NCBI GenBank assembly: GCA_910575165.1
Contig: CAJTDS010000006.1
Span: forward strand, 62,001-126,000
Source: Eggerthellaceae bacterium
GTDB lineage: Bacteria > Actinomycetota > Coriobacteriia > Coriobacteriales > Eggerthellaceae
DNA length: 64,000 nt
Reading direction: 5' to 3'
Shown here: piece by piece, positions 57,004 to 64,000 of the stretch
How the letters are laid out: every line of letters begins with the position of its first letter
How positions within the stretch are numbered: position 1 is the first letter of the stretch
Notes under the pieces: generated by a model
Told to the model about the DNA's origin: nothing
Databases searched by the model: none
The model's input: the letters and a program-made list of their open reading frames with translations, nothing else
Position numbers and translations under genes: made by a program

Positions 57004-57765
57004 ATGGTCTCGTTCGACTTGTCGGGAAAAACCGCCATCGTCACCGGAGGATCACGCGGGCTAGGACTCGACATGGCCCTAGGCCTTGCCCAGGCTGGGG
57101 CCGACATCGCCATCCTTGCCCGCAACAAGGCCGTCATCGACGAGGCCTGCGCCCACATCGCCGCCGAAACCGGCCGCACGGTGCGCGGCTACGCGGTCGA
57201 CATGGCCGACATCTCCGCCCTCGATGCGGCCGCCAAGCAGGTGCTCGCGGACTTCGGCTCCATTGATATCCTGGTCAACAACGCCGCGCAGCTCATCGGC
57301 GAGTCGGTAGACGACCTGACGCCCGAATCCTTCGATACCTGCATGGACGCCAACGTGAAGGGGCCCTACTTCCTGTCCCAGTACGTGGTGCGCGACTGGA
57401 TGCGCGAGCATGGCGGCCATATCGTCAACATCTGCTCGGTCATGTCGTTCCGCGCTACGGACACCAGCCCCATCTACTCCATCACGAAGGCCGCCGAGGC
57501 CATGATGACGCAATGCCAGGCCTTGGCCTGGTCGCAGCACGGCATCTATGTGAACGGAATCGCCCCGGGCCAGATGTATCTGGGCATGGGCGCCAACATG
57601 CCCCAGGACTACGTGGACAACATCGCCGCGAAGATTCCGCAGCGGCGCATGGGGCAGGCAGAAGATCTCACCGGCGCGGTGGTATACCTGTCAAGCGACG
57701 CCTGCCGCTACACCCAGGGCCAGATCATCGTCGTGGACGGCGGCGTGCTACTGGGCCTGAAGTAG
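57004..57765 (+). CDS. SDR-family oxidoreductase
   Basis: A 253-residue classical short-chain dehydrogenase/reductase. The cofactor motif is T-G-G-S-R-G-L-G at residues 14-21, N-N-A is near 94, the catalytic Ser is in I-C-S-V-M-S near 145 and Y-x-x-x-K is Y-S-I-T-K near 158-162. The resemblance is to gluconate 5-dehydrogenase/3-oxoacyl-reductase-like members; the substrate is not predictable. The ATG at 57004 follows ACAGGAGGG. It converges with hyaD; the stops are 3 bp apart. Confidence 0.9.
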   Translation: MVSFDLSGKTAIVTGGSRGLGLDMALGLAQAGADIAILARNKAVIDEACAHIAAETGRTVRGYAVDMADISALDAAAKQVLADFGSIDILVNNAAQLIGESVDDLTPESFDTCMDANVKGPYFLSQYVVRDWMREHGGHIVNICSVMSFRATDTSPIYSITKAAEAMMTQCQALAWSQHGIYVNGIAPGQMYLGMGANMPQDYVDNIAAKIPQRRMGQAEDLTGAVVYLSSDACRYTQGQIIVVDGGVLLGLK

Positions 57766-57768
57766 CAC

Positions 57769-58284
57769 CTAGACCGGCACGCACTTCCGAGGACGCAGGG
57801 GGCTGCCCAGTCGGGCCAGCTCCCCGGCCACGGTTTCCACCAGCAAATCCAATGACGCCGCAACCGGCGGCGTGAGACCGATGCACAGCTCGGAAGGCGA
57901 AGCGTTGGCCACCTGCATGCCCAAGCACAAGCCCTCGCACTCGTAGCCCAGCAGCGCCGCTGTGTCGAAGAGGTCCACCAGCTTCAAATCATGCAGCGAC
58001 GCCGTGGCGCCACTGTGGCGGGCCATGGCGTCGGGCTCGAAGCGAAACACCGTACCGGGCGCGGTGTCGGTGCCGTCCACGGCATCCACGGTGATGATGA
58101 CGTCGAAATCGCGTACGGCGTCGATATGCCCCAAGGTCAGGCACCCCAAATCGAACAGGCTCACGTTCTTTGGCACCTCGTAGCGCTCCACCAACGCATC
58201 GTAGACCGCCGGTCCCACACCGTCGTCAAGCATCAGCTTGTTTCCCACGCACATAACGGCTATGGACTTCGCAGAGCCTCCCAT
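57769..58284 (-). CDS. hyaD: [NiFe] hydrogenase maturation endopeptidase
   Basis: A 171-residue HyaD/HybD-family protease. It begins V-M-C-V-G-N-K-L-M-L-D-D-G-V-G, with the nickel-binding acidic residue in D-D-G and another in T-V-D-A-V-D-G near residue 67, and His in the S-L-H-D-L segment near residue 97. It removes the C-terminal peptide of the large subunit once Ni is inserted. It overlaps the small membrane protein gene by 1 bp, and that pair lies downstream of hyaABC. Confidence 0.9.
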   Translation of the reverse strand: MGGSAKSIAVMCVGNKLMLDDGVGPAVYDALVERYEVPKNVSLFDLGCLTLGHIDAVRDFDVIITVDAVDGTDTAPGTVFRFEPDAMARHSGATASLHDLKLVDLFDTAALLGYECEGLCLGMQVANASPSELCIGLTPPVAASLDLLVETVAGELARLGSPLRPRKCVPV

Positions 58285-58715
58285 TACAGCTCCGGAAGGG
58301 TCGGGCGAATCTCCAGATTATAGTAGGTGGCAGCCGCAACCATCGCAACCCCCACGATAATGCTGACCGCAGCCCAAACCCGCTGTCGCCTCAAATACTG
58401 TTCCTTGGTCACGCCCCGCGCCGCCGACCAATGAGCCGCAAAAGGCTGTCCCAAAACAGCGAACACAACCGTCGCAGCCACCAGCGATACGAGCACGATC
58501 AGCGCAAGGCCTATGGAAAGCGGCGAGGGATTGGCGAAAGCGCCGTAGAAGCAATTATCGGCCACAAGCCATAGGGGATAGAACAGGATAGCCACCCAAA
58601 GCCCATGGGCGGCGCCCCACACCGGGGGCAGGAAAAGCGCGCCGAGATTCACGCGAGGCATGCCCGAAAGAAACTCCTCCTCCCGGGCAATCTGTTCGTC
58701 AGTCAATTCCGCCAT
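58284..58715 (-). CDS. Small membrane protein of the hydrogenase locus, function unknown
   Basis: A 143-residue protein with three hydrophobic stretches (about residues 23-55, 66-90 and 110-130). The N terminus is acidic, and N-L-G-A-L-F-L-P-P-V-W-G-A-A-H-G near residue 23 suggests a re-entrant loop. I do not recognise a characterised family. Its coupling to hyaD by a 1-bp overlap and its place after hyaC argue for a role in hydrogenase assembly or membrane attachment. The ATG at 58715 follows AAGGAG and a minus-strand TATAAT at 58745-58740, which may be its own -10. Confidence 0.7.
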   Translation of the reverse strand: MAELTDEQIAREEEFLSGMPRVNLGALFLPPVWGAAHGLWVAILFYPLWLVADNCFYGAFANPSPLSIGLALIVLVSLVAATVVFAVLGQPFAAHWSAARGVTKEQYLRRQRVWAAVSIIVGVAMVAAATYYNLEIRPTLPEL

Positions 58716-58773
58716 AGCTCATCTCCTTCGTTTCAGCTCATTATAGGGGTGAGCCATGGGGAGGACGTGTAGG

Positions 58774-58809
58774 AAAAAGCAAGCGGCCCCCGGTTTTCCA
58801 GGGACCGCT
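58774..58809 (-). terminator. Terminator after hyaC
   Basis: A 12-bp stem with two G-U pairs and an AAAA loop (58782-58809) is followed by TGCTTTTT on the minus strand. It separates hyaABC from the small membrane protein and hyaD. Confidence 0.8.
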
Positions 58810-58834
58810 CGTAGAAGACTAGAGAGCCAGCCGC

Positions 58835-59536
58835 TTACTTGTGGGAAGCGCCGTGACCCAGGTCGTCCTCGCCCACGATGTTGTGCTTCTCAGGGCTGTA
58901 GACCAGGCCGCCATGCTCCTTATGGAAGAACATGAGCAACGTCGGGGAGATTCCCTCGATGTTGGCAAGGTACATGTGGATGAGCATGAAGCAAATGAAC
59001 ACGTACATCATGAAGTAGTGGATGATGCGCATGCTCATGAGGCCGCCCACCAGGTTCGTGCCAGCCTCGAAGAAGCCCACGTTCATCGTAGGAGCCCACA
59101 GGCACAGGCCAGTGTAGAACATGACGACGATGAGCACCGGGATAGCCAGGTAGCTGATCTTCTGGGGCACGCCCAGCTTCGCTCCCAGCGGGTGGTCCTT
59201 CTTCAGGAACAGGTAGTACTTGATCCAGGCGCCGGCCTGATGGCGGTTGTCGGCCTGCGGCAGCCAGGTCTTGTAGTCCAGCACCTGCTCGCGGGTGCCG
59301 CCCGTAGGTGCCGACTTCACGAAGAAGGCCATGGCCACGCGCACGACGCAGTTGATGAACAGCACGAAGCCGAAGAACACGTGCACGCCGCGGGCGATGC
59401 CCATGAAATAGGGCCAGAACGGGAAGTGGATGCAGAAACCGGTGACGATCAGCAAGATCATGGCCACAAGGTTGATCCAGTGCGTGATGACGAAGGCCAG
59501 AGGATGCGCCTCGCGGTAGTGTGCCAAGTGGGCCAT
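58835..59536 (-). CDS. hyaC: [NiFe] hydrogenase cytochrome b subunit
   Basis: A 233-residue membrane protein with about four helices and His residues placed to bind haem b: H19 in F-V-I-T-H-W, H-V-F-F-G near 52, R-I-I-H-Y near 171 and H-M-Y near 187. It anchors the hydrogenase and passes electrons to the quinone pool. It starts 1 bp after hyaB stops. The C-terminal tail is hydrophilic with G-H-G-A-S-H-K. Confidence 0.9.
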   Translation of the reverse strand: MAHLAHYREAHPLAFVITHWINLVAMILLIVTGFCIHFPFWPYFMGIARGVHVFFGFVLFINCVVRVAMAFFVKSAPTGGTREQVLDYKTWLPQADNRHQAGAWIKYYLFLKKDHPLGAKLGVPQKISYLAIPVLIVVMFYTGLCLWAPTMNVGFFEAGTNLVGGLMSMRIIHYFMMYVFICFMLIHMYLANIEGISPTLLMFFHKEHGGLVYSPEKHNIVGEDDLGHGASHK

Positions 59537-59537
59537 C

Positions 59538-61184
59538 TTACTTCACCCCCCAAGGGCTCGTGACGGTTTCGAAGTGCTTGCCCGTGGCAGGCTCGGTGAT
59601 ATGGACCGCGCAAGCCGTGCAGGGGTCGAAGCTGTGGACGGTGCGCAGCGCGTTGATGGGCTTGTCGATGGTGCCCACGGGGCAGCCGATCAGACCCTGC
59701 TCCATGGGGCCGTGCTCGCCGTTCTCGTTGATGGGAGCCAGGTTCCAGGTGGAGGGGATGATGATCTGGTAGCCCGTGATCTTGCCGTCCTTCACCTCTT
59801 CGCTGTGGTAGAGCGCGCCGCGCGGAGCCTCCCACAGACCCGTGCCTGCACCGGTAATGGTGCTGGGGGTGCGGAAGTACTCGGAATCGCCGCCCTTGAT
59901 GGCCTCGGTCAGCTCCACCACCCATTCCTTCATGAGGCCCGCAATGTAGAGGGTCTCGATCTGGCGGACGGCGGTACGGCCCAGGGTGGACTGCAGCGGA
60001 GCGATCTGGCCGGGGATGCCCAGAGCCTTCTGCATGTCGTTCACGGCGTCAACGATGAAGGGCACCTGGCGCTGGTAAGCAGCCAGCACGCGAGCCAGTC
60101 CGCCGGCCTCGTAGGGCTTGCCCTCGTAGGCCGGGCACTTCACCCAGGTGTAGCGGTCCTCCACGTCGTAGCTGGTGAACTCCGGCTCGGTGACGAAGTA
60201 CGGCGAGCTGTAGGTCTCGGAGCCCTTGTACCAGGAACGGCCCATGTACTCGGTGATCTTGTGCTCGTCCACGTCGGAGACGTTGAGTTGCTCGTCGAGC
60301 ACGGCCATGGGCAGGTAGCGGTCGGCGTACTCCATGCTCGGGCGCTCGAAGACGCCCCAGGCGATGTAGCGGCCGCAGCCCTTGCCGAACTCCAAAGCCT
60401 CCGGGTAGTACTCGGCCAGCACCAGCGTGTCCGGCACCACCGTGGTGGCGATCCAGTCGTAGAGCTCGTTGACGAGGGCGTTCAGGTCGTCGAGCTTCTG
60501 CTCGGTGGGGACGAAGGCGGTGCCGCCGGGGATCAGCGTGACCATGTGGGGCATCTTGCCGCCCAGAATGCCCGAGATCTGCGAGGCCCTGGCCTGCATC
60601 TTCAGGGCCTCCAGGTAGTGGGCCGTGCAGATGAGGTCGGCCTCGGGAGGCAGCTTGAAGGCGGTACCGTCATCGGCGTCGAACCAGTTGCCGGAGAAGA
60701 TGGACAGCTGCCCGTTGGCGGCGAAGGCCGCCAGCTTCTCCTTGAGGGCGCCGAAGTCGGTGTTGGCCGACGTGCCCGCGGCCTCGGCCAGGGCGTAGGT
60801 GTCGGCAACGTCGGCCTTCAGGGCGTTGAGCGGGTTCACGTAGTCGAGGGCCGCCAGGTTGTACAGCCACAGAATATGGCTGTGAAGGAACTGCGCGCCC
60901 TCCATGAGGTTGCGGATGATGCGCGCGTTGTTCGAGATGGTGATGCCGTAGGCCTTCTCGGTGGCGATGGAGGACGCATGGGCGTGGGACGTCGGGCACA
61001 CGCCGCAGATGCGCTGCACGATCTGGGCAGCGTCCTCGGGCGTGCGGTCGGTCACGCACAGCTCCATGCCGCGGAAGCAGCCGCCGGAGACCCAAGCGTC
61101 GGAGACGACGCCGTTGGTTACCTCCATCTCAACGCGGAGATGGCCCTCGATACGAGTGATCGGATCGATGATAGAACGAGTCAT
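59538..61184 (-). CDS. hyaB: [NiFe] hydrogenase large subunit
   Basis: A 548-residue catalytic subunit. The N-terminal Ni-binding motif is R-I-C-G-V-C (C60, C63) and the C-terminal one D-P-C-T-A-C-A-V-H (C522, C525). Cleavage after H528 by HyaD would remove 20 residues. D-P-I-T-R-I-E-G-H is at residues 7-15. The class resembles group 1 membrane-bound uptake hydrogenases that oxidise H2 outside the cytoplasm. The ATG at 61184 is preceded by a purine-rich GGGAGG. It lies between hyaA (18 bp) and hyaC (1 bp). Confidence 0.96.
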   Translation of the reverse strand: MTRSIIDPITRIEGHLRVEMEVTNGVVSDAWVSGGCFRGMELCVTDRTPEDAAQIVQRICGVCPTSHAHASSIATEKAYGITISNNARIIRNLMEGAQFLHSHILWLYNLAALDYVNPLNALKADVADTYALAEAAGTSANTDFGALKEKLAAFAANGQLSIFSGNWFDADDGTAFKLPPEADLICTAHYLEALKMQARASQISGILGGKMPHMVTLIPGGTAFVPTEQKLDDLNALVNELYDWIATTVVPDTLVLAEYYPEALEFGKGCGRYIAWGVFERPSMEYADRYLPMAVLDEQLNVSDVDEHKITEYMGRSWYKGSETYSSPYFVTEPEFTSYDVEDRYTWVKCPAYEGKPYEAGGLARVLAAYQRQVPFIVDAVNDMQKALGIPGQIAPLQSTLGRTAVRQIETLYIAGLMKEWVVELTEAIKGGDSEYFRTPSTITGAGTGLWEAPRGALYHSEEVKDGKITGYQIIIPSTWNLAPINENGEHGPMEQGLIGCPVGTIDKPINALRTVHSFDPCTACAVHITEPATGKHFETVTSPWGVK

Positions 61185-61202
61185 GTAAGCTTGCCTCCCT
61201 TC

Positions 61203-62426
61203 CTACTTGCCGGATTTGCCGTTGTCGTACTGGCCGATGGACTTGTCAGGATGCTTCTTATCCCAGGCGCGGACCTTCTCGAAGTCGGCGCCGCCGTCCA
61301 TGCGTCCCGAGGCCTTCATGCCGAAGCCGTGCACCACCAGGGCGGCGGCCAGAAGGCCGGTGATGCCCAGGGCGATGGTGCCGGGTTGAATCATCCAGTC
61401 GCCGATGCGCAGGTCGCGATGGCGCTTGTAGAAGGGCGTGTTCACCTCGACCCAGTTCTGGCCCGGGTTCATGGGGTTGGCCTCGCAGCAGCCCAAGCAG
61501 GGGGAACCGGCCTGGACGCACCAGCTGCGGCGATCGTTGTACATGGTGATGCCGCAGTTGGCCTTCGTCTGGGGACCGCGGCAGCCCATGGGATACAGGC
61601 AGTAGCCCTTGGCCTCCTCCTCGGTGCCGAACTGATAGACGAACTCGCCGTTCTCGAAATGGCCGCGACGCTCGCAGTTGTCGTGGATGGTCTGGCCGAA
61701 GATGTCCTCGGGCATGTTCATGCCGTTCAGGCGCGCCAAAAGCAGCGTGGGGTCCTTCATGAGCACGACGTCCACCAGCACCGACATGAGCCACTCGGGG
61801 TTGGCGGGGCAGCCCGGGATGTTGACGACGGGCACGTCCACGCCGTTGTCCTTCAGGTACTGCTGCACGCCCATAGCGTTGGCAGCGTTCGGATGGGCCG
61901 CGCACCACCCGCCGTTGACGGCGCAGGAGCCCAGGGCGACCACGGCCGTAGCATTCTCGGCGGCCTCGACCAGATGGTCGGTGCCGGGCTTGTCGGCTAC
62001 GCGCAGCGCCTCGCCGTTCCAGCCCAGGAGCACGGCTCCCTCATAGACCAGGATGTAGTTTCCTGCGGCAATGGTCTGCTCCTTGGCTTCCTCCATGGAG
62101 TAGCCGGCGGCGGCAGAGAGGGTCTCCGAGTAGTTCAGGGAGATCATGTCCAGTACCACGGTGCCCGCGTCGGGCGTCTCCATCTGGGCGAACGCCTCGG
62201 TGCAGCCGGTGCACGAAGCGCCCTCGATCCAAATGACAGGGTACAAGTTACCCGACGTCGCTCCGATCACCGACGCTTCGATGGCCTGGGCGACACGCGG
62301 CGCAGCCAGCTCGGACAGCCCGGCAGCGGCGGCGATGGCTCCGCACAGCTTCATGAAATCGCGGCGCGACACACCACGCGCTGAAAGCATTCCCTGAAAC
62401 TCAGATACGGTGGCCTCTGTTCCCAT
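61203..62426 (-). CDS. hyaA: [NiFe] hydrogenase small subunit with Tat signal
   Basis: A 407-residue subunit. A twin-arginine signal (S-R-R-D-F-M-K) sits near residue 20 and is followed by a hydrophobic stretch. The proximal [4Fe-4S] ligands begin with E-G-A-S-C-T-G-C near residue 70; further Cys in G-S-C-A-V, G-C-P-A-N-P-E-W, C-E-R-R-G-H-F, C-R-G-P and G-C-C-E-A-N-P carry the remaining clusters. A TM anchor lies near residues 345-370. The ATG at 62426 is preferred over a GTG two codons earlier because it is 7 bp from AAGGAGG. It exports the hydrogenase via Tat and passes electrons to HyaC. Confidence 0.95.
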   Translation of the reverse strand: MGTEATVSEFQGMLSARGVSRRDFMKLCGAIAAAAGLSELAAPRVAQAIEASVIGATSGNLYPVIWIEGASCTGCTEAFAQMETPDAGTVVLDMISLNYSETLSAAAGYSMEEAKEQTIAAGNYILVYEGAVLLGWNGEALRVADKPGTDHLVEAAENATAVVALGSCAVNGGWCAAHPNAANAMGVQQYLKDNGVDVPVVNIPGCPANPEWLMSVLVDVVLMKDPTLLLARLNGMNMPEDIFGQTIHDNCERRGHFENGEFVYQFGTEEEAKGYCLYPMGCRGPQTKANCGITMYNDRRSWCVQAGSPCLGCCEANPMNPGQNWVEVNTPFYKRHRDLRIGDWMIQPGTIALGITGLLAAALVVHGFGMKASGRMDGGADFEKVRAWDKKHPDKSIGQYDNGKSGK

Positions 62427-62575
62427 GTGCACACCTCCTTAAGGTGCATCTCGTCTTTTACACAACTTTGGCTATTTTCCATACCAGCGCGCGCTTCTTC
62501 GAGGGCGAAAGCGCGAACGACTGATAATTCGGACAAGCGGTTGAATAATGTTACCTTCGCAGACCAGCGTAACAA

Positions 62576-62602
62576 TTCCGCCCTCCCCAGCATGCGGCGG
62601 AA
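62576..62602 (-). terminator. Weak terminator-like hairpin after pheA
   Basis: Seven-bp stem TTCCGCC/GGCGGAA followed on the minus strand by TTG; the poly-T is poor. The rest of the 62427-62607 gap is the hyaA leader, with a possible -35 TTGTTA and -10 TAACAT about 130 bp before hyaA. Confidence 0.4.
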
Positions 62603-62607
62603 AAACG

Positions 62608-63489
62608 TCAGCCTGCGAGCCTCTCGTCGTCGAGCATGGGATAGGACCCGATGACCTTCACCTCGCGAAGCTTCAGGCGCAGGCAGTTGAGCGCCTGCTG
62701 AATGGGAAGGTCGAGCACGGTGCCCTGGAACTCCACGAAGAACATGTAGTCCCCCAACGATTGCTTGGTGGGCCGGGATTGGATGAGCGTGAGGTTGAGA
62801 CCGGCGTAGGCGAACTCCGACAAGATCATGTTCAAGGTGCCCGGCCGGTCCTGGTGCATGAACAGCGCCACGCTGGTCTTCATGGTGTCGCCGGAGAAAA
62901 CGGGCGCATGCCCCTGGCGGGCTATCAGGTTGAAGACCGTCTGGTTTCCCAGGTGATCCTCAATCTCGGTGGCCCGCACCTCGGCTCCGTAGAGCTTTGC
63001 GGCGAAGGCGTTGGCAATGGCCGCGACCGTAGGGTCGCCTGCGGCCATGCGCGCACTGTCGGCCGTGGAGGCCGTGGTGACGAAGCTGCGCCCGGGCAGG
63101 CGCTCGGCCAGGAAGCGCCGGCACTGGGCGATGCCCTGGCTGTGGGAGGCCACGCTGCTCACCTGGTCCAGCGGAGCGCCCGCAGCCGTAAGCAGGCAGT
63201 GGTGGATGTCGAGCACCGCCTCGCCCAAAATGGTGGCGTTGCTCTTTAGCGAGAAGTTGTCGAGCGTGGCCGTCACGGGCCCTTCCAGAGCGTTCTCCTT
63301 GGCAACCACCCCGTACTCGCACTTGCCGCGATCGATGCAGTCGAACACCTCGTCGAAGGACGCGCACGGCAGCGTCACCGGGTCGCTTATGCCCATGCGG
63401 GATGCGAACATGCGCACCGCCTCGTCCGAGTACGTGCCGTACGGGCCTAGGAACGCGAACACCGGCCCCTCTTCCTCGATTGCCGCCAT
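62608..63489 (-). CDS. pheA: Prephenate dehydratase
   Basis: A 293-residue protein. The catalytic domain has F-L-G-P-Y-G-T-Y-S-D-E-A at its start, the pocket motif T-A-S-T-A-D-S-A-R near residue 140 (compare TRF/TxST), and N-A-L-E-G-P-V near 68. From about residue 205 an ACT regulatory domain binds phenylalanine, with Q-S-R-P in place of the usual E-S-R-P. It makes phenylpyruvate in phenylalanine synthesis. The ATG at 63489 was chosen because it has an AGGCGG upstream; a GTG 11 codons earlier (63522) is possible. Confidence 0.92.
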   Translation of the reverse strand: MAAIEEEGPVFAFLGPYGTYSDEAVRMFASRMGISDPVTLPCASFDEVFDCIDRGKCEYGVVAKENALEGPVTATLDNFSLKSNATILGEAVLDIHHCLLTAAGAPLDQVSSVASHSQGIAQCRRFLAERLPGRSFVTTASTADSARMAAGDPTVAAIANAFAAKLYGAEVRATEIEDHLGNQTVFNLIARQGHAPVFSGDTMKTSVALFMHQDRPGTLNMILSEFAYAGLNLTLIQSRPTKQSLGDYMFFVEFQGTVLDLPIQQALNCLRLKLREVKVIGSYPMLDDERLAG

Positions 63490-63526
63490 AGCCTTGCCGC
63501 CTCGCTCTCTCTTCGTCGCCACCTTG

Positions 63527-64000
63527 CTACAGAACGCCCAGATGCTCGAGCAGTATCTTGAACCCTATAAGTATCAGCGCCGTTCCCCCGGCCACCGTGG
63601 CCGCACGCTCGAAGCGGCGGCCGAAGGCGTGCCCTATCCCCACACCGGCAAGCGATAGGAAAAACGTGACGACGCCTATAAGCGCCGCGGCCGGCGCAAC
63701 GTCCACACCCAGGAACGCGAAGGTGATGCCCACGGCCAGCGCATCGATGCTGGTGGCCACGGCCAACAGCGTAAGCTCCCCCAAATCAAGGCGCTGATCA
63801 ACCGGGCAGGCCCGGCCCTCGTCAGAACCATGCAGCCCGTCCCAGACCATTTTCGCGCCGATAAGCCCCAAAAGCACGAAGGCTATCCAGTGGTCCACCG
63901 GCTCCACGAACTGGCTGAACTGCGTCCCCAGCAACCATCCCGCAACGGGCATCAGCGCCTGGAACAGCCCGAAGAAGGCGGCTATGACCACAGCCTGCCC
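63527..64000 (-). CDS. mntP: Manganese efflux pump MntP, 5' truncated by the window edge
   Basis: The C-terminal ~157 residues of an MntP-type transporter, with about five hydrophobic helices. F-F-G-L-F-Q-A-L-M-P, G-x-x-x-V-W-D-G-L and A-V-A-T-S-I-D-A-L-A-V-G-I match the family's two repeat halves, including the Asp used for Mn2+. The reading frame is open to position 64000; the first repeat with its S-M-D-A motif is outside. It exports Mn2+. It is read towards pheA, 37 bp away. Confidence 0.85.
   Translation of the reverse strand, partial: GQAVVIAAFFGLFQALMPVAGWLLGTQFSQFVEPVDHWIAFVLLGLIGAKMVWDGLHGSDEGRACPVDQRLDLGELTLLAVATSIDALAVGITFAFLGVDVAPAAALIGVVTFFLSLAGVGIGHAFGRRFERAATVAGGTALILIGFKILLEHLGVL

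Noticed and set aside
59574-62384. A long plus-strand open frame opposite the hydrogenase genes
   Set aside because: Same reason: antisense to hyaA and hyaB, His/Gly/Val-rich translation without domains.

Overview
The window is high-GC bacterial DNA, gene-dense, with mostly short intergenic gaps and many 1-8 bp start/stop overlaps. The gene content points to an anaerobic actinobacterium of the class Coriobacteriia, probably Eggerthellaceae. Pointers are a Tat-exported FAD/FMN fumarate-reductase-type lipoprotein next to a multi-TM LuxR regulator, a periplasmic-facing [NiFe] uptake hydrogenase, and a fibro-slime/Cna-B surface protein. A teichoic-acid style dlt/tar locus shows a monoderm envelope. 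The genus is inference only; no rRNA is present.

Layout. 1-23.8 kb (all minus strand): a CmpB-like membrane protein; a DUF4130 plus radical-SAM DNA-metabolism pair behind a clear promoter; a PflX-type radical-SAM protein with a beta-hydroxyacid-dehydrogenase-like protein; two DegV proteins; pncB; the conserved ricT-holB-tmk block; two-subunit class I fumarase; two FAD oxidoreductases; an AGCS symporter; a PNPOx-like protein; and a complete riboflavin ECF transporter (ribU-ecfA1-ecfA2-ecfT) behind an FMN riboswitch with its own terminator.

23.8-43.1 kb (minus strand): a cell-surface polymer island. In transcription order it has dltC-dltA-dltB followed by two successive dltD-dltX modules. Then come tarI-tarJ (CDP-ribitol supply), licD, a class V aminotransferase, a TagD-like cytidylyltransferase fused to a Gfo/Idh/MocA domain, a Wzy-like polymerase, a Wzz-like co-polymerase with a vestigial nucleotide-binding tail, two GT4 glycosyltransferases, a sulfotransferase and a Wzx-type flippase. 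Together these look able to build, export and D-alanylate a ribitol-phosphate-containing surface polymer. The polymer primase and polymerase genes for a classical wall teichoic acid are not in the window. The two dltD-dltX modules are the most unusual system here.

43.3-51.9 kb (mixed strands): an unknown gene with a strong -10, cstA, tRNA-Gln(CUG) and tRNA-Glu(CUC), the flavoprotein reductase with its divergent LuxR regulator, and iscS-iscU behind an operator made of two overlapping perfect palindromes.

51.9-64 kb: a 1569-residue surface protein with a degenerate sorting signal and an 11-C tract upstream, an SDR dehydrogenase, the hydrogenase operon hyaABC with a terminator separating it from a small membrane protein and hyaD, pheA, and a 5'-truncated mntP at the right edge.
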